NCBI RefSeq assembly: GCF_019703515.2
Contig: NC_059346.1
Span: 17,863,501-17,927,500, forward strand
Direction: 5' to 3'
Length of the DNA: 64,000 bases
Source of the DNA: Myxocyprinus asiaticus
Taxonomy: Eukaryota > Chordata > Actinopteri > Cypriniformes > Catostomidae
Below, piece after piece: positions 25,601 to 38,200 of the stretch. The translations under genes and the position numbers were made by a program. Under the pieces are notes generated by a model. The model was given only the letters and a program-made list of their open reading frames with translations, was not told the DNA's origin and did no database searches. Within the stretch, counting starts at the first letter, position 1. Each line of letters starts with the position of its first letter.

Positions 25601-27993
25601 ATTTTAAATTAAGTCCCAATTTGTGATTAACAGTGTTCTGCTTCGTGATAAATTACTGAAATTTTTAAATTGGCACATCAGATGAAACTAAAGATGTTAC
25701 TCTTTTGACAGGTTTTAATGTAAAAACTTAATGAGATGCTCACATAGAAGCATTTTACAGAAATTTTACAGAAATCTTATTTTTGTGATGTGATGTCATG
25801 CGTTGATGATTTAACCCTTAAATGAAAGCCTAGAGTCTCCTGATATGAGGACAGTCTGTATAAATTAATTTAAATTAAAAGGTTAAACCAAAAAAAAAGG
25901 AAAAATCCAAAGACATGAAATTACTGACTTCAAACTAGAGCTAGCTAAACTAGTGATTAATTGAAAATATTTAACGTGTACATTTTTCTTCATCGCGATT
26001 AAGGCATTTACCAATTTTCACATTAGATTCTGACATTTTATTCAGGTCCGTGTTAGTCATGAACACTGGTTGGAATAGGGCGGAACCTTTGCGATGTGTC
26101 TGGCGGGGACATTACACTGATGTACACACCAGAAACATACAACAGATATTCCATGCCAATGATTAAGTCATGGAGAAACCTGATCACAAAAATAAAGTAC
26201 TTTGCATCTTTTGTAAGTTGGAATTTTACCGCAGAATAATCATTACCAGAAAATTTGGATTAAGTATCATTACGTGGGCAGTGCCAGCGCTAAAAGCAGA
26301 ACAAGACGTTGGTCGTTTTCAGAATGCCATTCTACCATATTACTCTTACTATTTCTGTTATACATGAAAGAAGCAGTAAGAGTAGTATGGGTAGTATGCC
26401 ATTCCAAAAATGGTCAACATCTACAGCGCTTTTCATGTAGAGTTCAAAGCGGCGCTTGACACCCTGATGTGAATTCCATATCCAAAGTGGATAGCTACAG
26501 CCTGCCGGCTGATTAATTTTGTGGAGGATGAGGATTTAAGGGATTTAATGCACATCGCAATGAATACGCAACCTATGGGGACTAGTTAATTCAATTAGTC
26601 AACATCCCACTTAGACTTTGGGAAATGTTTAATGTACTTGACTTGTATTGGTGCTATTTTAGTACACTTCTATCTCTATAATGTTAAAGGCTTTGTTTGG
26701 AAAGGGCTAAAAAGCATTATTGTTACATTTTGTTTTGTTTTCTTTGCTAAGAAGGAAATAAATGCATTTTGAAAGGAAAGAAGAATGTATAAAGTCAAAT
26801 TTCTGCACTTTAAAAATCTGCGAAACATTCTACAAACACATCAGAGGTTTTAAACACTTGCTCTTAGTGTTTGCTTTTTTTCTTTCTTTCTTATCCTTCC
26901 CTCAGTTTTCAGTGTTCAAGTGAATTTATCTTATATTTCTTACATAAGCTTCTTCTGATTACATAATGAAGATTTGTTAACACACTCTTTCCCTTGATGG
27001 ATGCCAAAAGGAAGTTTTTGAGAAGAGGGGGAATATTTCAGTGACAGAGGATGGATATGGATCTCAGTAATTAAGTGTACTCTCTGAGGTCAGACACACT
27101 GGATGTCAAACAAACACAGGAAGAACATTTATACACCATTAAGCAAACCATGACACATTCTGAACTATTTAAATGGTGGTTTGCTGACATATAATTCAGA
27201 CCATGAAGTCATAAAATAGTACTACTGCTGCTGTGTGTCATTATACTGAAGTCTAATAGGCCATAGAGCATCATTCAAAAGTGTCTGTCATAAAATTACA
27301 TTTTCATCTGTGATATTACTTCAGTTAAGGACTGGTAGCCACAGACCTACATTCTTCATTTTTTTTTTTTGGAAGTAAATTTGTAAACACACACATGCAC
27401 ACGTGTCTGTGTTATTTCATCAGTAATTACCCAAAATTTCTGTTATCTTAGCACTCCTCATTTGAGACATCATTATCTGCCTTGTTATGAGATTATGACA
27501 CAGCTGCCTGTGACCCCTGAGGGGTCTCTCACTGGGTCATCATTGCCATGGAAACTAAAGAGAGTGAATGGGGAGCCTCTGATGTCTCTCAATTTCCTAT
27601 GTTTTAAGAATCTGGTTTCATGCTCTGGGTAAAAGTGTCTCTTAAACTCATATGAGAAATTTTGAAGAATGTTGAAGCTGCTCTTTTTTTTCATACGATG
27701 TAAGTGAACAGGGACTGAGGTTATCATACGCTAACATTCTGCCGAACATCTCCTTTTGTGTTCAGAAAATCATAAGGGTTTGGAACAACATGAAGGTGAA
27801 TAAATAAAAGACTTTAGAAAGATTTTTTTTATATTTGAGTGAACTGTCTCTTTAACGCTGAAAGAGAACAAGATTCAAACCCAAAATTTTAGTGGCAGAA
27901 TCCAAAACTCTTCTGAGACAAAGAACCAATAATTTCATAAATAGTAATTAGGGTTGCAAATTTTAAGAAACAATCGCCAATCTTTAACGTTAA

Positions 27994-28428
27994 AGGTGCT
28001 GTAAGCAATTTTTTAATGGAAAGGCATGCAAAAAATGTTCCTACTCCCTGAAAGATATTAATGAAATAAGTTTCATAAGATAACTCACCTGTCTATGTGA
28101 CAGCTCTAGACTCTGTAAACAGCAAACAAAAATGCTTTCCGACAATGAAGCTTTCGAACTGTCAATCATTTTGCACTTTCTCATAGTATTATAGTTGCAG
28201 CAAATTATTGAGGCTTACTGCCATTTTTAAGCCATGTAGTTCATAACAGTTGTCAGTTGAGGGTGCTATTTTGCTGCTGTTGTTTTAGACAACCGTTTCT
28301 GCACTATGTTGGTCTCAAAACAGCTCATTTGGTATCTTTGGTGTGCTGGGTTTTGGAAAGATGGGACATGGCTAATTCAATGGCTCAGTCTCGTGGAAGT
28401 AGAACAGCTGAAATTGCTCACAGCACCT
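27994..28428. mobile_element. TTAA-flanked MITE, 435 bp
   Basis: AGGTGCTGTAAGCAATTTT at the left is mirrored by AAATTGCTCACAGCACCT at the right. An exact TTAA lies on each side (27990-27993, 28429-28432). This is the arrangement of a piggyBac-type non-autonomous element. Confidence 0.78.
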
Positions 28429-30776
28429 TTAATTAATAAAAATCGATATATCATTAACAAAAACAAAAATGAACTAAGTGGTGAACAGCTTAAACAAAAA
28501 ACTAAAAAAACAAAACAAAGCTTTATTTATACAAAGTTTGATTTTTGACAAACTATTTTAACTTAAACTTAAAAACATCAACATTGCATCAGAAAACAAT
28601 TTCTTACTGTAGAAGGGAACATTAAAACATGAAACAGACACTGAAGTATGTGCATATCGCATACTGTTTAAATATCATTTGAATTGTAAAAATGTAAATA
28701 AATGTAAATAAATACCCTTAAGAAATGCGAGTATAGATATTTTCCTCTTATATTTTATACAGATGATAGGCTACAGAGAGACCAATGCTTGTTATGTAGT
28801 AATTTAACACACTATCACATTTGCAGTATGCAGTAAACATAATGTTTATTTATAGAGAAATAAAGTGAATGAAGTGAAGGATTCATCTTTGTGTTTTTAT
28901 TTCTCTGTTGCTGACAGGACATGCAAGTAGCGTGCAAGTTGTAATGCAAAAATCGTTCCTTTTTACTCTCTCACGCTCTTTCTTTAACTTGTTTGCTTCT
29001 TGCTCTGTTCACGCAGAACTGCTTAACCGAATATGTGGACAGATGCATTTAACACAAACACAGGCATTTCTGAAAAGGAAGAGAACATCCCCCGCCACCC
29101 CCATCAACATCCTTCTCCACCCTCCTTTTCCCAGTGGACGACTGTGGACAAAAAATGTTTTAACAAATCCTACATCTGGTTGGCTGTTTACTCCCTCATA
29201 TACTTACACATGCAGAGAAAAGGCTCCACTTCCAAAATGGACAAGTCTGCTGGGGGCAAAACAAAGAGAATTAATCTTGCTTTGGCTCATTCATCAGCGT
29301 GAAATGCGTGCCAGGGTTTTAACATCTCAGAGGGACAGAAGACTTCTCTAACTTTGCACCGAAAACTTAAAGGTATGGTGAAATGATAGAGTCAGTGTTT
29401 AAGAGCGCTGTGGTGAATTATTCTAAGCTTTGAACACTGCTTTTGCGAGATGATTTTATTCAAAAATGAACTGCTTCTTAAGATCCAGAATTAAAACCAG
29501 ATGTTACTCAGGCCCGCCAGGTGTTAGGTATAGCAGATATTCTAAATACACGATAATTCATTAAAAATTTTTAGTAACACAGGTTAAAAACAATATTAAA
29601 AACGTAAAATACAAGTTGATGAGGGCAATGTGTCTAGTAGGCACAATGTTAAGTATTAGTCTTCTTACATGTTCTGCACTGTGACTCCAGAAGTCACTGC
29701 ATTTTGTTTTCTCTCCTACAACATTGGAGTGAAATGACAATAAAGCTTCTTGACTTTTAACTTTGGTGATTCATGGAATTTAAAATTGTACAAAGAACAA
29801 ATTTTACAAATCTCTTTTTTTCAATTCAAAAGGCCACTGAACACTAAAAACCATTCCAGACACACTAAAGATGTTAACTGAAGCTTAAGAGATAATTGTA
29901 AGTTTAAATGTCATTTTTTTCCTAGTTGAAGTTTTGCTGTTGTTCCCTGGCTATAGTCATGTAACATGAGATTTGTTTTCTCAGGAAATGTCATACTATG
30001 TTTTAATGCTTCCCTAGAAGAGACTGCAGTTATAAAAGCAAATGCTTTTAATTTTATGATTTTCTTGGATTGATAAATACGATCTTTACCGATGACATAA
30101 ACAGAAATTACATGTCTAGAGTCAGGCATAGCATTCTAATTAAGAACGTGCTACATTTGAAATATAACAGGGATTATATTTACCTACTGTGAACATACTT
30201 TAGGGCACAGAGTGTGTAATGTTAATCTTCATACATTTATTTTTATGACAGCGCTGAGCATATTTGAATGATGAGAAACTCATTATATTCTAATTTAGGT
30301 AGAGTAACCAGATTCCTAAGGATATTTCACGTATTTAAACTGTACTTGTTTGACAGATATTTTAAATATATAATAATTTAAATTTAAACCCACTGTAAAT
30401 GACAAACACTAAACAGCCTAAAACAACCAATTTTACCTTTTTACTAAAAACTTTAACTGCTTGCTAGGTGAACAGTTCACCAGAGGATTTGATCTCATTT
30501 TCAAATTTGACTGTGATATCAGTTTTTCAGGACCTATGGCTGTAAGTTTGTTTTATGTTGTGCAATATTGCATACAGTGCCTTATCTCAATAGAAAATAT
30601 GAACAAAACGTTTGGGCACCTGATTTGAGTTATATACACTTTATGGTGGAGTGTTAAAACCTCTCTCCTACACCCCCATCCTCCGCAGCTGATTTTCCAG
30701 CCAATCAAATATGTTCATATGCCCCACACCTGCTAACAGTAACCAGATGTACTGTGGAGTGCAGCCTACTGAGGGC

Positions 30777-30783
30777 TATAAAA
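30777..30783 (+). promoter_or_regulatory. agtr2: TATA box, probable agtr2 promoter
   Basis: TATAAAA occurs in the context GGGCTATAAAACAC, about 760 bp before the receptor start codon. A start site would be expected near 30805-30812. A plausible 5'UTR donor (ACG/GTCAGT at 30964) and the clear acceptor CCATTTTAG ending at 31487 would make one 5'UTR intron, as in mammalian AGTR2, where the coding sequence is also in one exon. Confidence 0.5.
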
Positions 30784-30865
30784 CACATCTGCAGTGGACC
30801 CAAACTCAACAGAGCCACGGTCACACACTCACACGTGCTTAGTGGCATGTTTCATTTCTCACATT

Positions 30866-30896
<31 letters not shown>

Positions 30897-31538
30897 CATA
30901 TTTTCTTTCTCACACTGATAAGTTGTAGAGGATGCAGCATCCAGTCCCCCTGGATTGTCCACGGTCAGTATGCGGTGGGATTTTGTTCTCTACAGCTCTA
31001 ATAACATAATAGAGAATAAGACTGTCCACCACCGTGGGACTAGTGCTTTAAATAGGGTTGAAATGAGTTAGTCTTTTTCGTCTCAGAGGAGAATAAGAAC
31101 ATTATAAACATATGGGATAACATAGTCACACACTCTTTTGAACACTTTTTCATGTGTCTCAGCTTATTCTAAGAGAACAATGTTTTTCTGTCTTGTAAAT
31201 AATTCATTTTTATTTGTTTTGGCAAACTATAAAGTTCAGTCTATGATTTACAGCTGTTTTATGATTTTTACTTTTGGACTAAGTGTTCACAAATTTCACA
31301 ATCTTGCATTTTCCTGTTTTAGGGTGCAGGATATCAATAAGTTTTAGTGAAGGTTTAAGATCAATAGAATATGATAGATGATTTTACATTTTATCAGAAG
31401 GCTACAATAACATATTTCATCATCAGCCTGAGAATGTGTTTTATCACTCTATAAAGTTCTCTCTCTCTCTCTGTTTTTCCATTTTAGAACTTGAGAACGA
31501 ACATTCCTGTAAAGTTCTGCATTATCAGAACTTACACC

Positions 31539-32636
31539 ATGGAAACAGACTCCGCCCACAACCTGACCACACCAAATGTGTCATTGTTGCATCATAATAT
31601 CATAAACTCATCGTGTGACTACATGTCCCCCTCAAACTACCAGTACCAAAAGAAAGTGATCCCCACCTTCTACAGCCTCATCTTCTTATTGGGTTTCCTT
31701 GGTAACATGCTAGTAGTGTGTGTTTTGTATCACAGTTCAGGGCGAAGGACCGTAGCTAACACGTATCTGGTGAATTTAGCGATGTCGGACTTGCTCTTCC
31801 TGAGCTCTTTGCCATTCTGGGCTGTGTACTACTCTCTGGATTATAATTGGATTTTTGGGAAGGTTATGTGTAAACTGTGTGGGGCTCTGCTAACCATAAA
31901 TGTCTATGCTAGTATATTTTTCATCACTTGTATGAGCGTGGATCGATATCACGCTATTGTCTACCCTCTACACTCCCAGAGCAGGAGTGTGAATCAGGCC
32001 AGATGTGTTAGCTGCATCATTTGGGTCGTGGCGGCTCTAACCACACTGCCCACAGTTGTGTTCCGTGACATACACATTTTCCCCGTAAACAACGTGACAG
32101 CTTGTGTCATGCATTACCCCAGTGAGCTCTGGCACACCGGGTTATCTCTTGCGAAGAACACCCTTGGATTCTTCCTGCCATTTGTTGTCATAGCAACCTG
32201 CTACAGCCGAATCGCAGTACACCTGATGGCAGCTCCCAACTACCTGGAGCAAGACTCTGCCCGATTGGTCCATGTCTTGCGTATGGTGGTTGCCGTGGTA
32301 TTGGCATTTTTCTTTTGCTGGTTCCCGTTTCATGTGCTGACGTTCCTGGGAGCTCTGGGAGAGCTGAAGGTGGAGTGGGATTGCTGGGTGCTCCAAGCAA
32401 TCAATAAACTACTGCCGTTCTTCCTCTGCCTCGGCTTTTCCAACTCTGCTATCAACCCTTTCCTGTATTGTTTTGTGGGAAATCACTTCCGAGAGAGGCT
32501 TTGGCAAATTTATGGAGAGATGCTGACGCAGAAAAGAGATTCTATTAGTACAAGACTGTCTTCCTTCTCCCGGAAACTGAGTGACCTGAAAGAGACTGTG
32601 CCTATGGAGATTCTCGAGCAGCAAAGTGCACCCTAG
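31539..32636 (+). CDS. agtr2: Angiotensin II type 2 receptor, single coding exon
   Basis: Class A G-protein-coupled receptor, 365 aa (human AT2 is 363), in the plasma membrane. The start is the ATG in ACACCATGGAA; an upstream in-frame TTG extension is not a start. N-glycosylation sequons NLT, NVS and NSS lie in the N-terminus. Seven membrane segments follow. Family marks: FFITCMSVDRYHAIVYP (DRY at the end of TM3), MCKLCGA with ACVMHYP (disulfide pair), VFRDI in loop 2, AKNTLGFFLPF in TM5 with the ligand-contact lysine, CWFPFHVLTFLGAL in TM6 and SNSAINPFLYCFVGNHF in TM7. ASIFFITCMSVDRY and LPFFLCLGFSNS are much closer to AT2 than to AT1. A 3' splice site ends at 31487. The stop TAG is followed by an AT-rich 3'UTR that contains a MITE. 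Confidence 0.93.
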   Translation: METDSAHNLTTPNVSLLHHNIINSSCDYMSPSNYQYQKKVIPTFYSLIFLLGFLGNMLVVCVLYHSSGRRTVANTYLVNLAMSDLLFLSSLPFWAVYYSLDYNWIFGKVMCKLCGALLTINVYASIFFITCMSVDRYHAIVYPLHSQSRSVNQARCVSCIIWVVAALTTLPTVVFRDIHIFPVNNVTACVMHYPSELWHTGLSLAKNTLGFFLPFVVIATCYSRIAVHLMAAPNYLEQDSARLVHVLRMVVAVVLAFFFCWFPFHVLTFLGALGELKVEWDCWVLQAINKLLPFFLCLGFSNSAINPFLYCFVGNHFRERLWQIYGEMLTQKRDSISTRLSSFSRKLSDLKETVPMEILEQQSAP

Positions 32637-32877
32637 TGGAGGGAAGACTAAAGTGAAACTATAACCTTTATATACTGTAATTTACAAACAAGTGGACAAT
32701 GTCAGTGACAGTCATTGCCCTAAATGTTGTTCTATGACCTGCCATTGGTGCAGGATGATCAGAGCAGATAGATCACATCTAGTATTCCATAGAGTTTGTT
32801 GTTGGTTGTTATGATTAAGGTAGATTCGCTGTGCCTCTAAAATGTTGGGTTTCAATCCTGTTCTTTACCAATGTTAA

Positions 32878-33146
32878 AGGAATAGTTCACCTAAAAATAA
32901 GATTCACTCTCATGTTGTTCCAAACTCACATGACTTTCTGTTTTCATCTGTTTTCAACACAAAAGGAGATGTTAGGCAGAATGACAGCCTCAGTAACCAT
33001 TTACTTTCATTGGGGTTAAAATGGAGGCTGTCATTCTTCCTAAAATAACCTTTTATTTTCCACGGAAGATAGAAAGTCATATAGGTTTGGAACAACGTAA
33101 GGGTGAGTAAATGGTGATAATTTTCATTTTTGGGTTAACTATCCCT
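32878..33146. mobile_element. TTAA-flanked MITE in the agtr2 3' region
   Basis: The left end AGGAATAGTTCACCTAAAAA and the right end TTTTTGGGTTAACTATCCCT are inverted repeats. TTAA flanks both (32874-32877, 33147-33150). Inner arms also pair (ATGTTGTTCCAAACTC with GGTTTGGAACAAC). This end type is very common in fish genomes. Confidence 0.8.
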
Positions 33147-33692
33147 TTAAGTTATGCTGTTTTGCTTTATTTCTTTTCACACTATGCTGTGATTAGCAGC
33201 GGAATCAACAACAGTTGGTTGCATAATAATATGCTAAATTTGCAATTGCATATTCTTGAGTTGATCAGACTCTCTCCAGGGTGAGGAATTGTGGTTTTGC
33301 TTTTTGATTGTCTTGCAGAAAAATCAACATTTTTGAGTACAGCTTTACAGTTATAATGGCAGAGTTACTGTTTCATCAATATTGCTAATATGACCAGAAT
33401 GTCATATATGTAAAATCATCTAAATTGCTGATGTCTGCCAAAAAGACCCAAATGCTGTCTTCAAGCTATATATAAAAAGTCACAGCAATGTAACACAAAC
33501 TTTTAAAATAATAAATCATTATAAATGGCATTATAACTATAATGGAGTCTTGTAAATAAATTGTGTTTACAGGTATATGATGTCAGTCTGTTTTATTCTG
33601 TGATTTGCCTTATGTGACAAGTGACAGACACATTTGGCAAAGTGTGATGTGCTGTGATCATTTACAAAAACTGATTAGAAATTTCTACAGAG

Positions 33693-33781
33693 CAGTGTTT
33701 CCCAATCCTGATTCTGGATTAGGAAGTCATCCAAAATGCGTACTGTTGGGAGGCCTCCAAGAACAGAGTTGGGAAACACTG
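33693..33781. mobile_element. 89-bp miniature hAT-like inverted-repeat element
   Basis: CAGTGTTTCCCAA at the left is the exact inverse of TTGGGAAACACTG at the right. The flanking 8-mers CTACAGAG and CTCTAGAG match at 6 of 8 positions. It is little more than two TIRs and a short loop and could form a hairpin. Confidence 0.65.
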
Positions 33782-36595
33782 CTCTAGAGAAACAGCTGTT
33801 TTCAGGGGCTGTTCTAAAATGATGTTGATTAGTGTTATCCTGTAAAAAAAAAAAATATATATAAGGCATATTCTAGGAATATGATGAGACTAAGGGCCAT
33901 ATACTCTGGTTATTATGATTGACAAAGTGCCTCACAATTCAATTCAATACAGTGCTTTTAACAATAAAGATTATCTAAAGGCAGCTTTGCAGGGTATGAG
34001 GCCTGGTAAACAGTTGTTTTATCAGAATATTTTCCTAATGCTTTCAGGGTCTTTAAATGCTATCTGTAAAACGAAAGGCTTCGATCCAGCAACTCAGCCA
34101 TATAGACCTGAGTGTTGTACTGCATTCAAGATGGTTTCAACACTTTGATTAAGCAATAAGGTACGAGAGGCCATGCTATATTTTAAAAATAGTTGTGGAT
34201 AAAGAGGCATCATTAGGCACGACGCGAAGCAGAGTTCCTGCAACCTATTCGGCCATACTGAAAATATGGAACAGCCTCGAGTGCCTTATTGTATTTCTAA
34301 ATGGTTAGTACATAATAAAAAATAGTGAGAACACAAATGTTTATTAAAATTAACATTTTTAAGTAAACTCATTAAATGCCTTCCATTAGAAGATACAGTA
34401 TAGGGCCATATTTCAAGAGTGCTAGCACTAAGCATACACCATACATGCAAAGTCAATGGCCATGGTCATGAAGTTTTTGTATTTTCATTCAAGGTGCAAG
34501 TGGTTTTGGCAAAATTGCACACAAGGTGCTAATTTTGAGGTTCTTCTCTGGCACCATCTGCATCCTATATATAGTCCATTCCCTCAAGCACCAGCGATAT
34601 ACATAAAGACAACACATACATAAGAAGCTGGTAGTGTAACTGTAGTGGATGGTATGCAATAAATAATAAGAATAGAAATATGGACCTAAGTTCTTTTGTG
34701 CATTAACTGTCAAGCATATTTCTATGACAGGGACAAGTTCCTTTTATACACAAGGAAAATGTGGCTCTCGTCAGGATTTGGATTAATGCGCCGTTAAATT
34801 ATAATATAAGTATTAATAATAATTTGTATTTACTGACAAACACATCATGGCTAATAAAAGTGATTGTATCGGAACGCATTTCACTTCTACCAGTCGGTTT
34901 TGATTTTGAAAAATTAAATTCATTTATTGAAATACAAAACAATTTAACTAAAAATGTTTCTAAATTCAAATTACACTGCACAAACTAAAATTTTATCAAA
35001 ATAACAAAGTGGTAAAAAAAATCTTACCAAATCCAAACATTTTACTTTCTCCAACTTCTTCCATCTGCCCCTTTTGCAATGTCTTAAAAATCACTTTACG
35101 GCAACAGTTAAAACAATAAAAGTACAAATCATAAATACAACAGTAAATATAAATATAATAATAATAAATGAAAAATAAACCATGACCTAAAGATAGTTTA
35201 ACACAAATCTTAAAAATATTTGTTTCATAAAACGGCAACAACAGTGATTGTCATGGACATCATTTGATGTTCCACTATCTTTTCAGAGTTTGGACATGGA
35301 CTTTGTTGCCACATGCTGGTGAAATGTCCAAACTGCAAAAGCAGGAACTGAGTTTGGACTTTGCGCTGAGATAAGAGGTGGTATAGAAACATCTTAGCGC
35401 AATGACCTATTTCTCAGGAAAACAGAAAAAATTGCACTTTGCGGCACTTCATTAACATACAAAACACCCACGGTTTGCGTGCACACACCCACAGATAGCG
35501 CAAACTCTCCCACCCACGCACACTTGCGCTTTGCATTGGCACAAAAATTGCGCTTAGAATTAGCAATCTCACAAAAATTGGATAAGACATTGCACATAGT
35601 TATAGAGCCCATAGTTAGTAAATAGTAAACAGAACATCATTTAATAGTGTTTCTATAGCTGAATGCTATAAAACAGCCCTACCCCAAACCACACAATCTT
35701 AATTTCTACATAGTGTCAGAAAAGGTATTGCAACTCACTTTGGATTAAAAAAAAAAAAAAAAACAAGTATCTGCTAAATGGCAACTTAAGTGCTTAATAA
35801 CAAGCATCAACTAAAAACATAATTATCATCACACTGGTGAATCTGGTTTCAGTCCAAAATGCTCAGATTAACTAAAGATTCAATAACTGTCAGAACATTA
35901 GAGAGATTATGGTAATACAATGTGTACACAAGGTGTTTTATGTTTTACTCTGAAATGTGCACTTTATCCAGGAGGCAGATATAACTGCACATGTTAATGC
36001 AGAGTTGTGGAATACTCACCTTTCCTTTACTCCTACTGTTATCTTCTCTGTTGTCTCCACTGGTGACCTGACACAGGTAAACTCCAACAGTATATCTGAC
36101 TCTAAACTCTCATTTTAAAGTCTCTCTGAATTAAGCAAGCACACATTTCTTCTCTCCAGATCTTGAGTGGACACACTCTCTGTACTCTTGGCATCTCCCC
36201 TGTCTGTTCTAATAGATGCTGTCTCTTTAAAACACCTGATCTCCATGGCAACTGCTCAGATTACTAGAGACAGGTGACAGAATAGTGAAACCAGATTGCA
36301 ATTTAACCTGAACTCTCCAAGCAGGTTCTGGGCCAAGTTCATCTGTGAAGGCAAAGAGAGAAAGTAAGACACTACTACAGAAACTGAAAAATGGATTGAC
36401 CTCCTTCTGTGTAGGTCAATCAAAATAAAAAGATCTGATCAGATCAGATCTGTTTTGTGCTAATGATCTTTTAATCCCTGTGTTTTAACACTGGCTAAAT
36501 GTGCACTGTTGTTGCCAAATACTGGTTATAATATCTACCATTGCAATCTCTACCTATCTTTAAACCTGAGTCTGGAATGTCTGATAACTGAGGTA

Positions 36596-38200
36596 CAGTG
36601 CATCCAGAAAGTATTCACAGCACTTCACTTTTTCCACATTTTGTTATGTTACAGCCTTATTCCAAAATGGATTAAATTCATTATTTTCCTCAAAATTCTA
36701 CAAACAATACCCCATAATGACAATGTGAAAGAAGTTTGTTTGAAATCTTTGCAAATTTATTAAAAATTAAAAACGAAAAAACTCACATGTACTTAAGTAT
36801 TCACAGCCTTTGCCATGACACTCAAAATTGAGCTCAGGTGCATCCTGTTTCCACTGATCATCCTTGAGATGTTTCTACAACTTGATTGGAGTCCACCTGT
36901 GGTAAATTCAGCTGATTGGACATGATTTGGAAAGGCACACACCTGTCTATATAAGGTCCCACAGTTAACAGTGCATGTCAGAGCACAAACCAAGCCATGA
37001 AGTCCAAGGAATTGTCTGTAGACCTCCGAGACAGGATTGTATCGAGGCACAGATCTGGGGAAGGGTACAGAAAAATTTTTGCAGCATTGAAGGTCTCAAT
37101 GAGCACAGTGGCCTCCATCATCTGTAAATGGAAGAAGTTTGGAACCACCAGGACTCTTCCTAGAGCTGGCCACCCGGCCAAACTGAGCGATCGGGGGAGA
37201 AGGGCCTTAGTCAGGGAGGTGACCAAGAACCCGATGGTCACTCTGACAGAGCTCCAGCGTTTCTCTATGGAGAGAGGAGAACCTTCCAGAAGAACAACCA
37301 TCTCTGCAGGACTCCACCAATCAGGCCTGTATGGTAGAGTGGCCAGAAGGAAGCCACTCCTCAGTAAAAGGCACATGACAGCCCGCCTGGAGTTTGCCAA
37401 AAGGCACCTGAAGGACTCTCAGACCATGAGAAACAAATATTGAACTCTTTGGCCTGAATGGCAAGTGTCATGTCTGGAGGAAACCAGGCACCACTCATCA
37501 CCTGGCCAATACCATCCCAACAGTGAAGCATGGTGGTGGCAGCATCATGCTGTGGGGATGTTTTTCAGCGGCAGGAACTGGGAGACTAGTCAGGATCGAG
37601 GGAAAGATGAATGCAGCAATGTACAGAGACATCCTTGATGAAAACCTGCTCCAGAGCACTCTGGACCTCAGACTGGGGCGAAGGTTCATCTTCCAACAGG
37701 ACAACGACCCCAAGCACACAGCCAAGACAACAAAGGAGTGGCTACAGGACAACTCTGTGAATGTCCTTGAGTGGCCCAGCCAGAGCCCAGACTTGAACCC
37801 GATTGAACATCTCTGGAGAGATCTGAAAATGGCTGTGCACTGATGCTCTCCATCCAACCTGATGGAGCTTGAGAGGTCCTGCAAAGAAGAATGGGAGAAA
37901 CTGCCCAAAAATAGGTGTGCCAAGCTTGTAGCATCATACTTGAGGGTGTAATTGGTGCCAAAGGTGCTTCAACAAAGTGCTGAGCAAAGGCTGTGAATAC
38001 TTCTGTACATGTGATTTTTTTTGTTTTTTATTTTTTATAAATTTGCAAAGATTTCAAACAAATTCTTTCACGTTGTCATTATGGGGTATTGTTTGTAGAA
38101 TTTTGAGGAAAATAATGAATTTAATCCATTTTGGAATAAGGCTGTAACATAACAAAATGTGGAAAAAGTGAAGCGCTGTGAATACTTTCCGGATGCACTG
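36596..38200 (+). mobile_element. Nearly full-length Tc1-like transposon, 1605 bp
   Basis: The ends CAGTGCATCC and GGATGCACTG sit directly inside flanking TA dinucleotides (36594-36595, 38201-38202). Long TIRs extend about 170 bp: the left block with CTTTTTCCACATTTTG is mirrored by CAAAATGTGGAAAAAG. A disrupted transposase frame lies between. The length matches intact Tc1 family members (about 1.6 kb). Confidence 0.93.
36997..37843 (+). pseudogene. Tc1-like transposase, interrupted
   Basis: The first frame (36997-37443) gives the paired-type N-terminal helix-turn-helix part (VDLRDRIVSRHRSGEGYRKI, TVASIICKWKKFGTT, GRVARRKPLLSKRH) and stops at TGA near 37441. The C-terminal frame (37523-37843) contains [29 protein letters not shown] and [15 protein letters not shown], which hold the later DDE residues. 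A stop and a short lesion between them remove the first catalytic block, so it should be inactive although the ends look good. Confidence 0.9.

Larger units (their letters stand above)
15743..30775. other. Long non-coding interval: tpcn1 3'UTR, then transposon-rich intergenic DNA
   Basis: The first few hundred bases should be tpcn1 3'UTR; an AATAAA at about 16208-16213 is one possible polyadenylation signal. Beyond that no conserved coding exon was recognised on either strand. Bounded non-autonomous elements lie at 20592-21070, 21828-22670 and 27994-28428. Degraded repeat-like DNA also occurs around 18430-19460, 23100-23930 and 27520-27851; the last ends in a TTAA-type terminus related to 32878-33146. 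A weak BED-finger-like stretch (CIFCKLEFYR) is at 26170-26300. The rest is AT-rich unique-looking sequence. Confidence 0.55.
32637..36595. other. agtr2 3'UTR and transposon-rich intergenic DNA
   Basis: No coding exon was recognised. AATAAA-type signals near 33509-33560 may end the agtr2 message. The interval holds MITEs at 32878-33146 and 33693-33781. A degraded palindromic element is possible at about 34399-35616, where GCGC-rich blocks such as TTGCGCTT recur and the ends resemble a GGGC(C/T)..AT TIR. The rest is AT-rich unique-looking DNA. Confidence 0.5.

Noticed and set aside
26170..26367. Possible BED zinc finger of a hAT transposase (CIFCKLEFYR)
   Set aside because: Only one C-x2-C pair is visible, without the later His/Cys and without a catalytic region; kept only as a remark in the intergenic entry.
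28908..29351. 147-codon open frame
   Set aside because: Composition and motifs do not resemble any family I recognise, and no splice or Kozak support; most likely chance.
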